From DATLBY01 sp035526665 (lineage in GTDB: Bacteria > Acidobacteriota > Terriglobia > Bryobacterales > Bryobacteraceae): 8,402 bases of DNA. Location of the stretch: positions 1-8,402 of the forward strand of contig DATLBY010000358.1 of assembly GCA_035526665.1 (NCBI GenBank). Reading direction: 5' to 3'. The notes beneath the pieces are model-generated. The model had not been told where the DNA came from, did no database searches, and worked only from the letters and a program-made list of their open reading frames with translations. Numbering within the stretch: position 1 is the first letter of the stretch; every line of letters starts with the position of its first letter. The translations under genes were made by a program, and so were the position numbers. Positions 7,919 to 8,402 of the stretch are shown here, piece after piece.

Positions 7919-8402
7919 TCAAAAGCTCAGAAATGCAGCCACGACTCCGGCGCGCGGAGCTCCGGCGGAGCGTATGGTGCCTACGGATGCGGGCGCGGCT
8001 ATGTTGGTGTTTGGATTTGAGAAGTTGGTGTGGTTCGGCGCATTCGTAAACGTTGCCTGGACGCGTACCGATATACGTTCGATCGGCTGGAATGTCTTGA
8101 ACAGGCCGAAGTGAAGCAGTTGCTGGCCGGGGCCGGTCAGAATGGCACGGCCGGAATTTCCGAAACGGCCGTTCGGCGGGATCGCGAAGGCGGATGCGTC
8201 AAACCAGCGATCGATCGAGCGCTTGTCTGGCGGTAGATTGCCATCGCCGATGCGGTCGGGGGTGCTGCCGAAGGCCTGCGTGTTCGAGGTGTCCGGTCCA
8301 GAAAACGCCGGAGTGAAGAACAGCCCGCTTTGCGCGCTGTAGAACGCAGTCATCTGCCAGCCTCCTATCAATGTATTCGCGAGCCCACCATGATTCAGAA
8401 AA
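7919..8402 (-). CDS. Oar-like TonB-dependent receptor, C-terminal part (5' end outside window)
   Basis: The last 161 complete codons of an outer-membrane beta-barrel receptor; the frame is open to the right edge. Visible family features are LIGGWQMTAFYSAQSGLFF, a barrel strand typical of these receptors, the segment DRWFDASAFAIPPNGRFGNS, the strand ISVRVQATFTNAPNHTNF, which matches the usual near-C-terminal E/Q-xFN-xxNHxNF pattern, and a terminal phenylalanine (VVAAFLSF) as expected of outer-membrane proteins folded by BamA. An apparent internal start at 8371 is only a TTG codon inside the barrel; the frame continues upstream, so it is not the true start. It precedes the helical enzyme by 25 bp on the same strand and is probably the first or an early gene of that operon, serving as the uptake channel for the ligand processed by the two enzymes. 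Its plug and N-terminal domains cannot be seen. Confidence 0.92.
   Translation of the reverse strand, partial: FLNHGGLANTLIGGWQMTAFYSAQSGLFFTPAFSGPDTSNTQAFGSTPDRIGDGNLPPDKRSIDRWFDASAFAIPPNGRFGNSGRAILTGPGQQLLHFGLFKTFQPIERISVRVQATFTNAPNHTNFSNPNTNIAAPASVGTIRSAGAPRAGVVAAFLSF

Noticed and set aside
8343..8371. Gene start at the TTG codon at 8371 for the right-hand receptor
   Set aside because: The same frame stays open to the window edge and the residues upstream continue a receptor barrel, so this is an internal codon of a truncated gene. The GGAGG-like sequence beside it is part of the coding sequence.

Overview
The window looks like a chromosomal piece of a GC-rich Acidobacteriota genome, probably of the Solibacter/Bryobacter type. 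The basis is the pair of large Oar-like TonB-dependent receptors with an N-terminal carboxypeptidase-regulatory-like domain, a family greatly expanded in that phylum, next to secreted BNR/DUF1080-type carbohydrate proteins. This is inferred from protein style alone; there is no rRNA or marker gene.

Layout, left to right. (1) Minus strand, from 2674 down past the left edge: the first 891 codons of an Oar-like TonB-dependent receptor, open throughout. (2) A 192-bp divergent intergenic region (2675-2866). (3) Plus strand, 2867-4480: a complete acyl-CoA synthetase (AMP-forming, ACSF2-like). (4) Minus strand, 4392-6371: a secreted fusion of a sialidase-like BNR/Asp-box propeller with a C-terminal DUF1080 (3-keto-disaccharide hydrolase) domain; its 3' end overlaps the synthetase gene tail to tail by 89 bp. 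(5) Minus strand, 6364-7893: a Tat-type exported, all-helical (alpha/alpha-toroid-like) protein, probably a polysaccharide lyase or hydrolase. (6) Minus strand, 7919 past the right edge: the last 161 codons of a second Oar-like TonB-dependent receptor.

Genes 6, 5 and 4 are read in that order on the minus strand, with a 25-bp gap and then an 8-bp ATGATTGA overlap, so they almost certainly form an operon. Read together they suggest a compact polysaccharide-utilisation locus without a visible SusD: an outer-membrane receptor/porin for a glycan or glycoside, an exported helical-barrel enzyme, and a sialidase-like/DUF1080 enzyme. The substrate cannot be read from the sequence. The acyl-CoA synthetase and the left receptor are divergent neighbours with no obvious link to that pathway.

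The window is almost fully coding. I saw no tRNA, rRNA, CRISPR array, insertion sequence or phage gene. The most unusual points are the BNR-DUF1080 fusion with a degenerate sialidase RIP motif, the unassigned helical enzyme coupled to it, and the antisense overlap, which looks like a recently lost stop codon.
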